DNA of 64,000 nt from Coprinopsis marcescibilis (GCA_004369085.1 ML210211.1:5646-69645); one strand, 5' to 3'. Shown: positions 35,730-47,435, counted from the first letter of the stretch. Translations and numbers: made by a program. The notes: a model not told the origin generated them from the letters alone.

Positions 35730-37860
35730 TCACTCAAGCCAAGACGCATGTTTAGGGGAACGTGGCTTGATGTCACATTTGAATGGTTTGAGGAATCTGT
35801 GTACAAAAACACTCAAGAGTTAGTACAAGTCATCAAAGTGCGTCAGAAAGTTAAAGCTGACCTTATGAGATCTGACGTGTATTCGACCGTAACTGGTACC
35901 TCGTTTCCGGTCTCATCCTTCATGGGCTGGATATTGAACACGGCCAGGAAGGAGGCCGCCGTGTACTTCAGAACAAGGCTACCAAAGTGCCTTCCAGGAC
36001 AAACCCTGCATAAGGCCAGCCATGAGTGGTCAGAGGGACAAGCAGGTTCGAAAGGACGCCACCTTCGACCAAATCCAAATGCGATAATACTGGGATCCGC
36101 TGTGGAAGGATCAAGCTTCCCGTCCTTGAGATAGCGCTCCGGCCTGAACTCATCAGGTTCTTCAAACATCTCAGGATCCCGTAGCATTGCCCTATTATAA
36201 GTAGCTTAGCCAGAGATAAACAGATCAACGCGGACATCAAGAAACTCACCAACTGTTTGGCAAGATCACCGTCTTCTTGGGGATGAGATAACCGTTGAAA
36301 TCATCGTCCGCGGTTGTTGCATGTGGAACGCCTAGGGAAAAATAATGAGAAGCACTTCTGAGCTGCATAGAAGAGGGTGCCATACCCAAGGGTGCCGAAG
36401 GGAACAAACGAATTGTCTCTTTGACAATAGCCTCGATATACGGCAGATGTGGCATGTCGTCGGGAACCGGCAGTCTATTACCACCAGTCACGGCGTCGAT
36501 TTCCGCTTGGGCTCTTGCCTGAACCTCTGGGTATCGAGTCAGAGCCGCAAAAAGCGCACCCGTAGTGGAGAATGACTGGATATCCAAAAATAGGCTGGAT
36601 TAACTAGGGTATGAAAGGAGCTCCTCCGGAAAACATACTGTGTCAACCCCAGCTGACGGCAGAGAAACATCAGCAACACTTTCATCCAAAGCTAATGCGC
36701 GACTTACCAACGTAGGTCTCTGCACAGACACCCATGGCTATTCGCTCTCGTTCGCTATAGTCGGGGTCCGTTTTAGAACCCAATTGCTCGACAAGAGTTT
36801 TAACCAGGCTTGGGAGTTCGTCGGTGTCTGTTTCGTCCATCTAGAGTCGTGGCTCAGCTTGGCCTTGGGGTAGATGAACGGATTTGGGGCCACTCACGAG
36901 TCTTGTCTTCGCATTGTAGTATGGTTGAGGAACGAGTCTGGCGTTTATTGTGGCCCCGTCCTTAAGGTATCTCTTCCATCCGGCGCCCGGGAGCCATTCT
37001 GGAACATGGCGAAGGATGGGAAACGTGTTGACAAGCAAACGTCCAGGAACAGATGTCGAGGAGAATCGGACCACAAATTCTTCACCGTCTTCAATCAACA
37101 TCTGTCTGTATCTTGGGTCGTTCCCACCATATGACAAGCGCATGAGTGTTGACCCGAAATACCTAATTCAGAGGTGGTCAGCCATCGATTCAGAGATACA
37201 TGAAAGCCATATGGAAGCTCTTACAGCCGGGAGTGCTTGAATAACTTCTCTGGGGTTTTCGCAAGCTCCCGTAGGTACGTCAAGCATTCTTGTTCGATTA
37301 CCGGGTAGTGTTCAGAAACCTGCCGTCGACCAAAGAAATAGTGGAATGCGCGCTTGCGGACACGCCATTCAGTTCCATAAGGCATGAGCGAGAAAGCCCA
37401 GTCAAGCCCAAGGCTTGCAAAATCATAAGTTGCGCAGAAACAATTGATTGACGATGTAACTCACATATCTAGACTTGGCAAACCAACTCGGTCGGAGGTG
37501 TTAATAGCACGTTTCTCCAGCAGATCGACGGCGGTGCGCAGGTCATTGACTACGACGATATCCTGTCCCATCGCGTTCAAGTATGTTATCCCGCCTGCGT
37601 TCCGACGTCAGTTGGTAGGTAACAGCGGCGGTGGGACGAACATAACAGTTACCATATTGCTTTGCCCACTCCTTGTACACAACCCAGGGCGACGTTTGGG
37701 GTATCTGGAAGAGGTTGCCGACTACTGGCCAGCCGGTGGGACCTGGGGGCAAAGGGAGCTTCCTCTTGCTCAAAGCGCTGTTAGCGGCAAATGCACAGAT
37801 TGCGAGGCTCAGGACTATAGGCCACTTCCATTGCGAGATGTCCGAGAAGACTGGTTCCAT
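35730..37860 (-). CDS. Cytochrome P450, tandem copy B
   Basis: Head-to-tail paralog of copy A. It starts MEPVFSDISQWKWPIVLSLA, then KRKLPLPPGPTGWPVVGN. The I-helix motif is AGVDT (near 36640), so copy A's Glu is the deviation. ExxR is KETIR, the meander FRPERYLKDG, and the haem loop FGFGRRVCPGRH with the intron in the same place as copy A. A last small exon (FLKPFKCDIKPRS...HASWLE) ends at 35730. A canonical TATAAAAAG lies at 37899-37891, about 35 nt before the ATG. Predicted ER-bound monooxygenase; substrate unknown. The shared exon plan and the WKWP N-terminus show recent tandem duplication. Confidence 0.88.
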
Positions 37861-39194
37861 GATTGCTGCGCAACCCCGCTCTCACATTTCTTTTTATACG
37901 TCCGAGTGTGCTAGGGTCTCCTACGGCAAGTTGAGCATTCCAACAGTATCCCAATCCCCTTTGAACATGTAGCCCATTAGTGCATTAACTATAGTTTGTA
38001 CCAGTCGTAAGTAAGCAAGGTGACAAAATAGAGCCGGGTACTGCCGGATAATCGCAAACTCACCCTGGTTGTTGCGAAGTAAAAAAGCCGACAGTTGTTA
38101 TTCAAGTGCACGAGACAGAACGAGACGTGTCTCAAAGGAGACTCTGCAATGGAGTGCTATCTGCTTGATGGCTCGAATCAAGGGTTCAAACCCGACGAGA
38201 GGGGAGGGAATGTATGTATTAAGACTGCAAAGGTTAATTCATTGAGTATCGGCATGAGGGCCGCGAGAACGATAATAAATATCAAGCACGCACCAAGCTA
38301 CGGAAGACACAGATACAACCGTCAGTGATGTAGACAGATCCTGCGCTGAAACCCCAGAACAACTCTCCATCCGACATCATGTGCTCATTGTTGCCCGGAC
38401 ATTGTCAGAACGTCCGGAAAATAAACAACCGCGTAACGCATATCGTCATTGCTAGGACGTTACCACACCAATGGCAAAGAGAACTCTCTGGCGTTCCGCT
38501 TCACCATTCACGTAATGTACCTGTTTGAAACAATTGGAACGCACGAAAATAAGGTCTCGTGTCGGGCAAGCATTGTCGGGGGCTCTATAAGTTATTGAGT
38601 AGTACCATTCAGTTACTTATCACCTAAACGTCTAATTTGGTACTTACGAAGCGTTGTCCTGATTCCTTCTCCCCATTTCAGCAAGGATGGCTGGATTATT
38701 GAAGAGAAGAGGAGGACTCGCAATCCCGTCCATGGATCGTGTGTGAGCTATGCTCCATAGCCTGAGAGGTTACCTCTAAGCTGCAGCTACTACAGCTTTG
38801 CGTGGCGACATGTCCGACTCGGTGCTCTTCCAACACATTCCTGCAAGTTTCTTGATCCAGACATGAAACGCGATGCAGGGTTCTCCGATGCGCCCAGGGG
38901 CCGGGACGTGAGCAGTGACTTTGACGATTCGATCTGGGGTATCCGCATTGGTAACACAGATAAGCTTGCCATGCCCAAAGGTCGGCATTCTTGAGATATT
39001 TGCGACGAATTCGGAATTGGCAGATAGCCTGCCCACAATAATGGCACGCCAATCACCCGCAATAACCGAGCACCATTAACCCAGACTTGACAAACTATTA
39101 GGCCAAGCGAATCAATCGTAGACCGCAGTCACGCACTGCATTCTTTCTCCCATCCAGCTGAGCATACATGTCGTACCACGATGCTGTTGTCAAT
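37861..39194. other. Long intergenic region with one protein-like scrap
   Basis: About 1.3 kb upstream of P450 copy B. Most of it shows nothing. On the minus strand near 38776-39036 one frame reads like real protein (GHGKLICVTNADTPDRIVKV, then APGRIGEPCIAFHVWIKKLAG) for about 70 residues. It lacks a credible start, neighbours or family match, so it may be a lone exon or a decayed gene. Confidence 0.45.
37891..37899 (-). promoter_or_regulatory. TATA box of P450 copy B
   Basis: TATAAAAAG on the minus strand, about 35 nt upstream of the start codon at 37860. The position and perfect consensus make it a likely core promoter element with a short 5' leader. Confidence 0.55.
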
Positions 39195-39196
39195 TA

Positions 39197-39222
39197 CAGT
39201 ATTGAGGCACTCAATGGGACAC
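39197..39222 (+). repeat. Left terminal inverted repeat
   Basis: 26-bp TIR starting CAGT, preceded by TA. An identical reverse complement lies at 39968-39993. Confidence 0.85.
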
Positions 39223-39479
39223 TGTCACTCAATGGGACAATGGCCCGTAGCGGGCTCAAATCTTTGTATTTTCACCCAAATTATTTTCCATATGGAGGAC
39301 AATTACTGTAGCTATGTTGTTCCCAGCTATGAAAGGAATCCTCTGAATAAAGATGAAATTACGACGAAATCATGCCTGACTGCGTGGACTTTTTGCTGTC
39401 CCACATTTTCTCTGATGGAATATCTCCAAATGTCGGGAAATCGCAGAAATATAAACGGCGTCATTTGATACCCATGCTT

Positions 39480-39529
39480 NNNNNNNNNNNNNNNNNNNNN
39501 NNNNNNNNNNNNNNNNNNNNNNNNNNNNN
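39480..39529. other. Assembly gap (N run)
   Basis: 50 unknown bases inside the transposon relic. The gap size may be a placeholder. Confidence 0.95.
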
Positions 39530-39728
39530 GGTCAAAATCAAGGAGAAGCATGTTGAAAATCTGGCGGAATGGGAACGTACCTGCGAAAGGCTCCAATCGG
39601 AAGGTGTCCTAAGGAAGAACATGCTGCCCGAGCCCAAACGGCAGCTCAAGCCAACACTCCCGGATGACCATGGCGCTGTAGGGGACGACGATGATGAGGA
39701 GGAGGAAGAAGATGAAGGTGATCGATAA
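39530..39728 (+). pseudogene. C-terminal fragment of a possible transposon protein
   Basis: An open frame leaving the gap encodes about 65 residues: a helical WERTCERLQSEGVLRKNMLPEPKRQ stretch, then LPDDHGAVGDDDDEEEEEDEGDR and stop. It lies wholly between the inverted repeats, so it is probably the end of the element's own protein. No catalytic DDE/D block is visible in the assembled part. Confidence 0.45.
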
Positions 39729-39967
39729 CAGCTGATGTCATGCTTGGGCCTCATTTGGGCTACTGTCACACCAAGTCACGCGCGTCCCATCGTCTGAAAT
39801 TCCGTCAATTCGTCCCCCTCGAACTTTCGATAGTTTAAGCACCTTTTACAGTGTAGTATAATTTTCTAGACACATATAATACGAACTAATACATATTCCC
39901 TATCGAATGGTCAAAAAATTAGAGCCATAGGGGTATATCGGACCCCAGCAATGCGGCCGAGATTCCG

Positions 39968-39993
39968 GTGTCCCATTGAGTGCCTCAATACTG
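39968..39993 (-). repeat. Right terminal inverted repeat
   Basis: Exact reverse complement of 39197-39222, followed by TA at 39994-39995. Confidence 0.85.
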
Positions 39994-39995
39994 TA

Positions 39996-41050
39996 GTATG
40001 TGACTTCCAGAATTCGGGTTCCCAGCAGATGTGGCAGGAGTACTCTTAAAAGGTCAGCATCATAGAATATGACCTGCTGAGGCGTGAGGGCCCTCACAAT
40101 TTTTGTAAGGCTTCATAGGCAAGTGGAATCAGGGTACCAAGTCGCGAATGCTGAATCACTCACTTCAAGGGATTTGGTAGCCGCTCAGCAGTAGGACCAT
40201 TTGGTGAGTGCTAGTGGATTGACTGGGTGGTGGCACCGAGGCCAGCGGGGCTCCTAGAGCTTCAGACGTTGGTTAAGTTGACGTACCACAAGTACATACG
40301 TTTGGCTTTGTTACTTTACCATCTCAACTTCCCACTAGCCATCCTCCCATGAAGCCACGCCTGTCGTCGTCCAAGATTGCGCATCATGAGTCTTGTGTGA
40401 ATGCTAACAGGAGCCGAGTCGTCCAGCAAGGGAATTGACCACTTGGCGTTCGAGCAATGCTGATTCCATTGTGGGTCACTGAGCAGCCTGAGACGCAACG
40501 ATATGTTCGTTGCTTGATATCGTATCCTCTCGTTGCTTATACGAGTCATGACGGTAATCGGCGTTCCGTCGCAATCCAGCGGAGCTTAGAATCATCTGAC
40601 TGATGCGCCCCTGAAAGGTGGCAGTGTCGGCCGCAATGGGCGCTTCCAGCGGCTGGCAGTCACAAGGGACCCAAGTCAATGATTAGCTTTGAGTGCCACG
40701 CCACATCTTTGATCCTCCTCACAGCACCTCAACCTAGGTATAGTTCGTCATTGAGATATTCACCTAGTGGCAAGCCTTGGTATGCATGCTTTTAAAAACA
40801 AACCACACCCTCGTGAGCTAGACGACCGTGCAACAAACGCCATGCCCAGCACACCGCAAGTTTTCGTCGTCACGCTATACAGAAAGACAAGATCAATAGC
40901 TGAGATAGACGAATAGCCTCCTGTGGCTGCATCAGAAGGTTTATTGGTGTATTGCTATAGGTGAGTCAAGCCCGGGCAGCGACGCGGATGTGCCAGGCAA
41001 AGGCTGTACTAGCCATAATTTTGTATAAAGCAGATGTTTCCTAGATCCCC
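39996..41050. other. Intergenic, no gene seen
   Basis: About 1.05 kb between the transposon relic and the first tail gene of the right-hand array. Only short frames without signatures. Confidence 0.55.
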
Positions 41051-42425
41051 ATGGCTTCCCAACATAGGCTGCTATTGCCAATGCAGCGTGCACAACCCCG
41101 GGGCGATCAAGCTCCAATGCCCTCCTTCAACAAACTTCCACTACCTCCAATACAGAGTCCATCCGGCGGGGTCAAAACCGAGCCTTGGAAGGCAGGTTAT
41201 CGGTCATCATATCCACGGTCCAATCGAATACCTTGGAATCCACAGAATCCCAATAGTGATTATCTCAGCGCTTCCCGCCTTCGTTTGAGGCTAATAATTG
41301 TACTCAGGGACACCTTGGATAACAATCGAACACCTGTCAGACTCGGAGGACGATAGCGATAGCACAGATGATAGCGACGAGACGGACAACAGCGATTACG
41401 AAGATCACATCTCGGTATATACTATACCACCACCAGAGTCATATACCGCGAAGCAGGCACTCAAACCAACCTTCTCCCCGACGATCATTAGGACCCCCGA
41501 GATTTACGAGCGGCAAGCGGCATCAACTGTAAAGTACGGCCAAGGTCACGGACTGCAGCAGCTACCTTTTTCCAGCCGCCACTACTCGTCCAGACAATCT
41601 GGCAGTCAGTCGTTCCATGCACTGCCTCAAACGTCCTCCGCCCACGCACGCACTGAATTCCCAGCCGAGCCAATGGCCCTACTAAGCCCTTTGATGCTTT
41701 CGTCACCACGGCCAATGGGCAAGACTCTGACTAGTCACACCAGACAGTACCAAAGGCCGTTTTACCGACAAGCACCCTTGACTGCAGTTGTTCGCGACAA
41801 ACCCAGGGATGGTACAGACACCCGAGTGACACCGACACATGCTTCCACATCCACATCGTTCGCTCACCCACCGAATGCTGAACCAGGACCCTCGAGGCAA
41901 GGCGATGATTTGCCACAGCAAGCTCAGGCCAGCACGGGCCAATATAGGAGTGCTTCCACCGCTCGCACGAGCCAGTACAACATCCCATCGACACCAACGC
42001 CGCCGAAGCCGACGCAACACAGTCATTCGTTTACTCAGCCATCTATGTATCGTCCGCCCTCTAGCCAGCGACCCAGTTTCCCATCGTCTTTCACTCAAGA
42101 GGGTCCCACCCAACCCTCAGATACTCGGGCAGCTATCGTGCACCATTCGACACCCTCACCGAATCAGACGCCTCGAATTGGTCAACCCAGACCAATCCCA
42201 TTTGCTCAAAGCCAGTTCAGCCAGATTACGGGATCGCATCCCCTGCAAAGACCCTTCCAAGAGTCGATTTCTCAACGCATTCGGCTACAGAGACCGCCTT
42301 CTGAAGCGTCCTTTAACAGCCCGTCTACCACTGGACAGCTATCGCCCGCCTTTAGCTACCAAAGCAGCAGCGCTTATTCGACAGGGACGATACCGACGCT
42401 AACCTTGTCGCCTGGCTTCATTTAA
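41051..42425 (+). CDS. Disordered Ser/Pro/Gln-rich protein with RPPSE tail
   Basis: Two exons, 41051..41255 and 41308..42425, give 440 residues; the 52-nt intron uses GTGATT and ACTCAG. After a Pro/Arg/Gln-rich N-terminus there is an acidic serine run (SDSEDDSDSTDDSDETDNSD), a casein-kinase-2-like stretch. A long low-complexity Ser/Pro/Gln/Thr/His-rich region follows. The tail reads SQRIRLQRPPSEAS, AFSYQSS, IPTLTLSPGFI. No folded domain is visible, and unlike most family members there is no long coiled coil. Function unknown. It is the first of ten tail genes on +. Confidence 0.72.
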
Positions 42426-42971
42426 AATAGGAAATCTGGAAAGGAGGTTTTAAAAGCCAATCGTTAGGCTGTGTTGCGAGAGGCTAGCGCTCCACGTAAA
42501 TACCCCGTTTCCCTCGCCGACGTGAATAATCAGTACATACCATTGACCAATACGCAAAACCACAGCACTTGGTGTGGTGAAAAGCAACAGCGTATTTCGG
42601 GCGTCAAATCATGGTGCGTGTTGTCATCATGTGGTCGACATGAGGCTATCCTGGATGTTTAAGTCAGACGTTCCCTGTCACAGCTTCACTTCCTATTCAC
42701 ATCCCACCTCGATCTTTAACCATCCAATATCTCAATTAGAATAATCGATGAAGGACGCGACCTTGAGGATCAACGTGACGACAGCGTCACCGTCCTCATG
42801 GTGAACACGCTCTCTGACTAACCTGTTGTCCTAACCTTCCGTCTTCCCAATCCACGCACTTGTGGCCGACCACTGTGCAGGCTCTTTCTCTACGAGTGTC
42901 AGTAGCCCACTTTCCTCTGGAAGGCGCCATTCGCACGTCGCGCTACCCCCACACTCCCTCTTCTACTCATC
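42426..42971. other. Intergenic, kinase promoter region
   Basis: About 545 nt between the 41051 gene and the kinase start. No gene seen. Confidence 0.55.
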
Positions 42972-44476
42972 ATGTCCAATAAATTTGCCACATCAGCATC
43001 AAACGGGGATCACCCAGTTCCTGGAACCCTCATCGACAACGACACTCTTGAACTTGTCGAGATAGTCGACACAAGCGGCTACGGCATTGTCTATCGCGCT
43101 GTCGAAACATTCATCAAACCCAATAAAAAGCCCAAAACATTCACTGTAAAGGTTTTCAGCTGCACCGACGGCAAACGCAGCAATCACATCCGCGAGGCTT
43201 CCCTCCAATACCATGTCTCAGGCCACCCAGGCATCATTTCACTCTACCAGGTTCTCGAGGAAGACAACCACATGTACTTTGTCATGTACTATGCAAATAG
43301 CAAGGACTTGTTCCACCAGATAGATCAGCGGTGCTATCTCGGGAACGACCATGTCATCAAGAGCGTTTTCAAACAGCTGCTCGACGCCGTCGACCACCTT
43401 CATTGCATGGGCGTGTACCATCGGGACCTGAGGCCGGAGAACATCTTGTGCTTGGAAAACGGGTTGCGGGTAGCAATCAGCGAATTTGGCAGCGCCACAA
43501 CAGACAGACGCAGTGTCGAGTTCCGGACCAGGAGCATTTACCACAGTCCAGGTGAGTCTTGACTATGGACTCGTGTGCAGACGGAAAATAGCAAAAGAGC
43601 TGATTCACAATTGTTAAATTTGTTTCAGAATGTCAAGCTGGACGCTACGCTTCAGACGCGTACTCGCCAATGGCGACTGACGTGTGGTCGTTGGGCATAA
43701 TCCTGCTCAACATGGTGACAGGACGCAATCCATGGGAGTCGGCGACAGCCGATGACCCAATCTTCCAAGCCTACGGCCGTTCCCCCTTCAACTTTTTCCC
43801 ATCCGTCCTCCCCATTTCGACAGCCTTCAATAAGCTCATGATCCAAGTGCTGGATCCGAATTGGAAAACAAGATTGTCGCTACACCATTTCAGACAGAAG
43901 ATCGAAAGCATCAGTACGTTCTACTCGACGGATGTCGTGTTTGTTGGTAGTCTGGCGATGAGGGCTTGGGAGACTAAGGCACATCCAGAGGGCAAGCCAG
44001 CATCGCATGTAGCTGGCAGGCGCCAGACAGTTCCTCCGCCTCCTGGAAGAGCCAAGCCATACATAATAAAGACCACTGGCGATGAGGCAAGCGCTCCCGT
44101 GCCGCCTGCTCAAGATAAGTCTCTACCACCCATGCCCGAGGGACAGGGCTCTCCATTCCGTCACCCCGCACCACCAGCACCACATCCGAAATCTCCTCTC
44201 GTGCAACAATACTCACGTGCCGAGCCCCGTTTGCAACAACCATCGTCTGCAGTATCCCAGCCGGTCCGACATCAAGCCCAACCTCACCTTCACTTGAACT
44301 TGCCGGTCGTACCAGGTGCCACAAATCCAATGTCGCTTCGCTCCCAAATTCAGAGACCACCCTCCGAAGCATCGATCACTAGCGCCTCTATTGATCGACC
44401 CACTTCAATTATGAGCTATCAAAGCAGTGTGACCTCCTCCTCAGGAACCATGCCGACCCTGGATCTCTCGCCGTAA
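42972..44476 (+). CDS. Ran1/Ksp1-type Ser/Thr kinase-like protein with RPPSE tail
   Basis: Two exons, 42972..43551 and 43629..44476, give 475 residues. Kinase domain about residues 25-290: glycine loop SGYGIVY, VAIK-type Lys in FTVKVF, catalytic HRDLRPEN (Arg replaces the usual Lys after HRDL), and activation segment ending YHSPE. The downstream DVWSLGIILLNMVTGRNPW and DPNWKTRLSL blocks match the fungal Ran1/Ksp1 group. The Mg-binding DFG is EFG (ISEFGSATT), so activity may be weak or lost. A Pro/His-rich linker follows, then the tail RSQIQRPPSEAS, MSYQSS, MPTLDLSP, ending exactly at the last block. This is the only recognisable kinase domain in the window and a clear case of the tail fused to a signalling domain. 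Substrates unknown; the tails' R-x-x-S sites are candidates by inference only. Confidence 0.85.
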
Positions 44477-44703
44477 AAGTAATTTACAATGCAAATCTCA
44501 ATTGAGCCGCTTGGAGAGGGTGAATGAGAATTGGGCTGTATTATGAGAGAAAGTAGAACGAACTGACATTGATATGTAGGAGGAGAAAAACTGTGGGCGC
44601 TTAGATTATGTAAATGATCACTACGATGGTAGAAAGTATCCTATATGTGTACGTTACTGAAGAGTACCCCGGGCCCAAACGCGCTAATATAGTGCCTAGA
44701 AGT

Positions 44704-46197
44704 CTAGAGGCGAGTTGCACGAATGGGAAGGGCCTTTGGAGTCTTTTCGAGATACGACGTCCACAGCATCGGGTTGGGATAAACACTTCCATCCCCCTAC
44801 ATCTTGGCATCAGCTCCGTTATCCACCAGCCTGTACGATATAGTACTCACAATCATAGAATTTGGGAAGCCGACGTCCAAAGCCTTTGCATTATCCAGGA
44901 ACTCCATCTGTTCGGGAGTCAACGCAATCTCCAGAGCCTCGATATTGGCTTCCATTTGCTCAGGCTTGCGTCCTCCGACGATAGGGAAGACAAACTGGGC
45001 CTTGTGCATCACGTATGCGATGGCCACTAGGTGAGTAAGTGTCGTCAGAGACCGTACGGTAGTGAGAGAGTTCAGAACGAATTCGACATACCAGCAGTGA
45101 GGCTCTTGGCGCCAACCTCGGCTTGAACTTTCTCCAGCGCGTCGCAGACAGCCTTTTCTTCTGGACTGCGTTCCCAGCCATTGTTCCATTGCATGTTACG
45201 TCCGTTTTCACCGGTTTGACGACGACGCTCTTCTTCAGCGTTGGAACGGAGCCTGCCACCGGCGAGGACGCCAAAGGGTGCGAAGGCCATTCCTGAACGT
45301 GACAAAGATAATCAGGACAGAAACGGAGCCATAACAAGAGTAATGCGAACCTTCGTCGCGAACGAAAGGCAGGATGTCACGCTCCGCAGACCGTTCCATG
45401 ATGTTATACATGGTCTGGTATATGACAAAGGGAGTCTTCCCGGTGCGACGGGCGTACTCATTGGCTCGAGCAACGATCCAAGCGGGCGTATCTGAGATGC
45501 CCTGGAATGTTGGGTCAGCATGTGATGCACTTGCGCTTTGAGATCAGACTCACCAAGTAGAGAACGATACCGCGCTGAATGTAGGTGTGCAGCGCGTCCA
45601 CGACCTCTTCGACGCTGGTGTCCCAGTCCCACCAATGAACGTAAAGGATGTCAATATAGGTGGTGCGTAATGCCTTTAAGCTTTTCTCGACAGTGTTGCG
45701 GAGGTTCTTGGCGCTGTTGCCAGTGTAGGCGGCGCGAGCAACCGAGTGAGCTGGTACATGGGTGCAGGAGCTGTACTGAGTTGGGGATACTGGATAAGTA
45801 CAGCACTGGAACAGAAGCACAACAATAATACCTTGGTCGCAATGATGAGTTGGTCCCGAATACCGCGAGCTTCCGCCCATTCACCAATGACTTGCTCGGA
45901 GGTGTTGTCTTGACTGTGGAGGAAAGGTTAGTACATCAGCACATGTAAGGCGACTGACTTCAACGTACTAGTTACCGGCGGTATCAATAAAGTTCCGCCC
46001 TGTTCCCAAAAGGCGTCAAGAAGCTTGATGCTCATGTCCTTGTCCATATAACCCATACCAGCAGACCATGGGGTTTGTTCGCCAATGGTCATACCCCCGA
46101 GCTGAAAACCGGATGCATGAACACTAGCACGCTTAGCAAGTTGGCGCAAGACGCCGAGCTTGGAGACAGGTGCATCGGGTTGGACAAAAAGGGCCAT
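44704..46197 (-). CDS. Aldo/keto reductase (AAD / norsolorinic-acid-reductase type)
   Basis: A multi-exon gene starting MALFVQPDAPVSKLGVLRQL (46197). Core motifs: GFQLGGMTIGEQTPW, FIDTAGNYQDNTSEQVIGEW (Asp and Tyr of the catalytic tetrad; the Tyr is rebuilt across an intron), IIATKY (Lys), YVHWWDWD (His), GISDTPAW, then VAIAYVMHKAQFVFPIVGGR near the NADP site. A last small exon (GDGSVYPNPMLWTSYLEKTP) stops at 44704. Such NADPH enzymes reduce aryl aldehydes or polyketide carbonyls in the cytosol and are common in fungal aromatic metabolism. It is the only gene of opposite strand and unrelated family inside the tail array. A TATATAAAG lies at about 46305-46313, about 110 nt before the ATG. Confidence 0.87.
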
Positions 46198-46302
46198 TTA
46201 TGACTTGTTTGGATAGTGGATTCGAGGCGAGAGTTGTGGTGTTGCCAAGTTGGTAGTAGAGGAGTAGTGGTTTGGTTTGGAGTTCTAATGGTGGAATATA
46301 GG

Positions 46303-46313
46303 GCCTTTATATA
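46303..46313 (-). promoter_or_regulatory. TATA box of the aldo/keto reductase
   Basis: TATATAAAGG on the minus strand, about 110 nt upstream of the ATG at 46197. Good consensus; the distance implies a leader of about 80 nt. Confidence 0.5.
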
Positions 46314-46499
46314 CCACGGGGAGGCCTGTGAGACATGGTTGTTTGGGCATTAATCAGGTCTACTAACCGAGCGTCCATCGCATATCGGGCCCGTTCCAGG
46401 GATGGAGAGGACATTGTCACAGAAGATGATCTCAAGACACATCGAGTACCGATGTAAGGCGAGTGGATCGGTTTCGAAGTTGGAAACCCTTCCAATGCC

Positions 46500-46925
46500 A
46501 GAGGTGCGTATTGTCATCGATATTGATCATGAAGACCACTGATGCGATGATGATCGCATCGAACGGACTGAGATGGCACTTGAAAACCGACTGTAGACAA
46601 TCGCTATTGTCAGAGGTTTGCATAAGCAGTCAACGAGAGACTCGTTTCTCACCTTTCTGAGTCGATATGGCGCTGCCCCGACGGGAATGGGCAGGCAATA
46701 ATCAAAACGCTCCCGATTTTTGATCTGTTCAGGGTAAACATGGTTTGAAAGAATACATACGCATTCATTCTGTTCTGACCATGGGGGCTCCCATTTGTGC
46801 ATATAAGCTCCAAAGTCCACGGAATATGTACTTGAGCCTGCTATCGAGTCTATTCCAGTGCCAAAACCCGGGTTTGTCGCCATAATAGGGACAACCACAG
46901 AGCTGTCAGGCAGTCCATTGGGCGG
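46500..46925 (-). CDS. Doubtful small hypothetical gene or remnant
   Basis: The minus strand reads like protein: GLPDSSVVVPIMATNPGFGT, then TYSVDFGAYMHKWEPPWSEQ, then RERFDYCLPIPVGAAPYRLR. A good intron (GTGAGA...ACAATAG, 49 nt) would extend it by a short basic end. A start could be the Met in PIMATNPG (about 46880). No family is recognised and no convincing upstream exon was found, so this may be an orphan exon or decayed gene. Confidence 0.3.
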
Positions 46926-47435
46926 TTAATGTCTGTGGGACACTACTTTTCTGCTCTGGCGGAGATGGCATCGTATGATTTGTTTGGTAGAGTACAGTCT
47001 GGGGATTAAAGATATTTGTGAAGGGAAGACAGAAAAATGTAGCGGAGGTGAAGGTGAAGAGAACTTGCAAGTTTGCACGACGCAGACACCATGACTTGGG
47101 AAAGCAGTGCAGTTGGAGGCTCTTGCCAAACCCAAGCAATTCGAGTCTCGAGCCCTTGGCACTGCCACCAGTGCGGGCGCTTCAAGAGATTAGCGGATTG
47201 CCACGAGGCAGCCACACCACTCCAGAGATGCTGTGAGAACAGCATTTGAGCATAGGAGACCTGTCAGGCTCGATGAATTGTCTCAACAGACCTTTCCCTC
47301 TTCGCGGCATTCATAGGGCACTCACTGTGACTCGTGAGTACCGTACGCAAATCGACATTCTCAGACCATCTCACCATGCGCTGACAGCATAGTACTATCC
47401 AACAATCGAAGCACACGCAAACCGCGATTATTCCC

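Larger units (their letters stand above)
39195..39995. mobile_element. TA-flanked TIR DNA transposon relic (Tc1/mariner-pogo type)
   Basis: A perfect 26-bp terminal inverted repeat, CAGTATTGAGGCACTCAATG+GGACAC, occupies 39197-39222 and, reverse-complemented, 39968-39993. Each end is flanked by TA (39195-39196 and 39994-39995), as expected for a TA target duplication. The left end also repeats CACTCAATGGGACA as a subterminal copy. Inside is a + frame cut by the 50-nt N gap. After the gap it reads KIKEKHVENLAEWERTCERL...GVLRKNMLPEPKRQ and ends in an acidic DDDDEEEEEDEGD run. TA plus CAGT ends point to the Tc1/mariner-pogo group. Only about 0.8 kb is assembled, so the element is non-autonomous or internally collapsed. 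Confidence 0.75.
46198..47435. other. Intergenic with AKR promoter and a doubtful gene
   Basis: About 1.2 kb. It holds TATATAAAG on the minus strand (about 46305-46313), fitting the aldo/keto reductase promoter, and the doubtful minus-strand gene listed separately. The rest shows nothing recognisable before the + strand tail gene at 47436. Confidence 0.55.
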
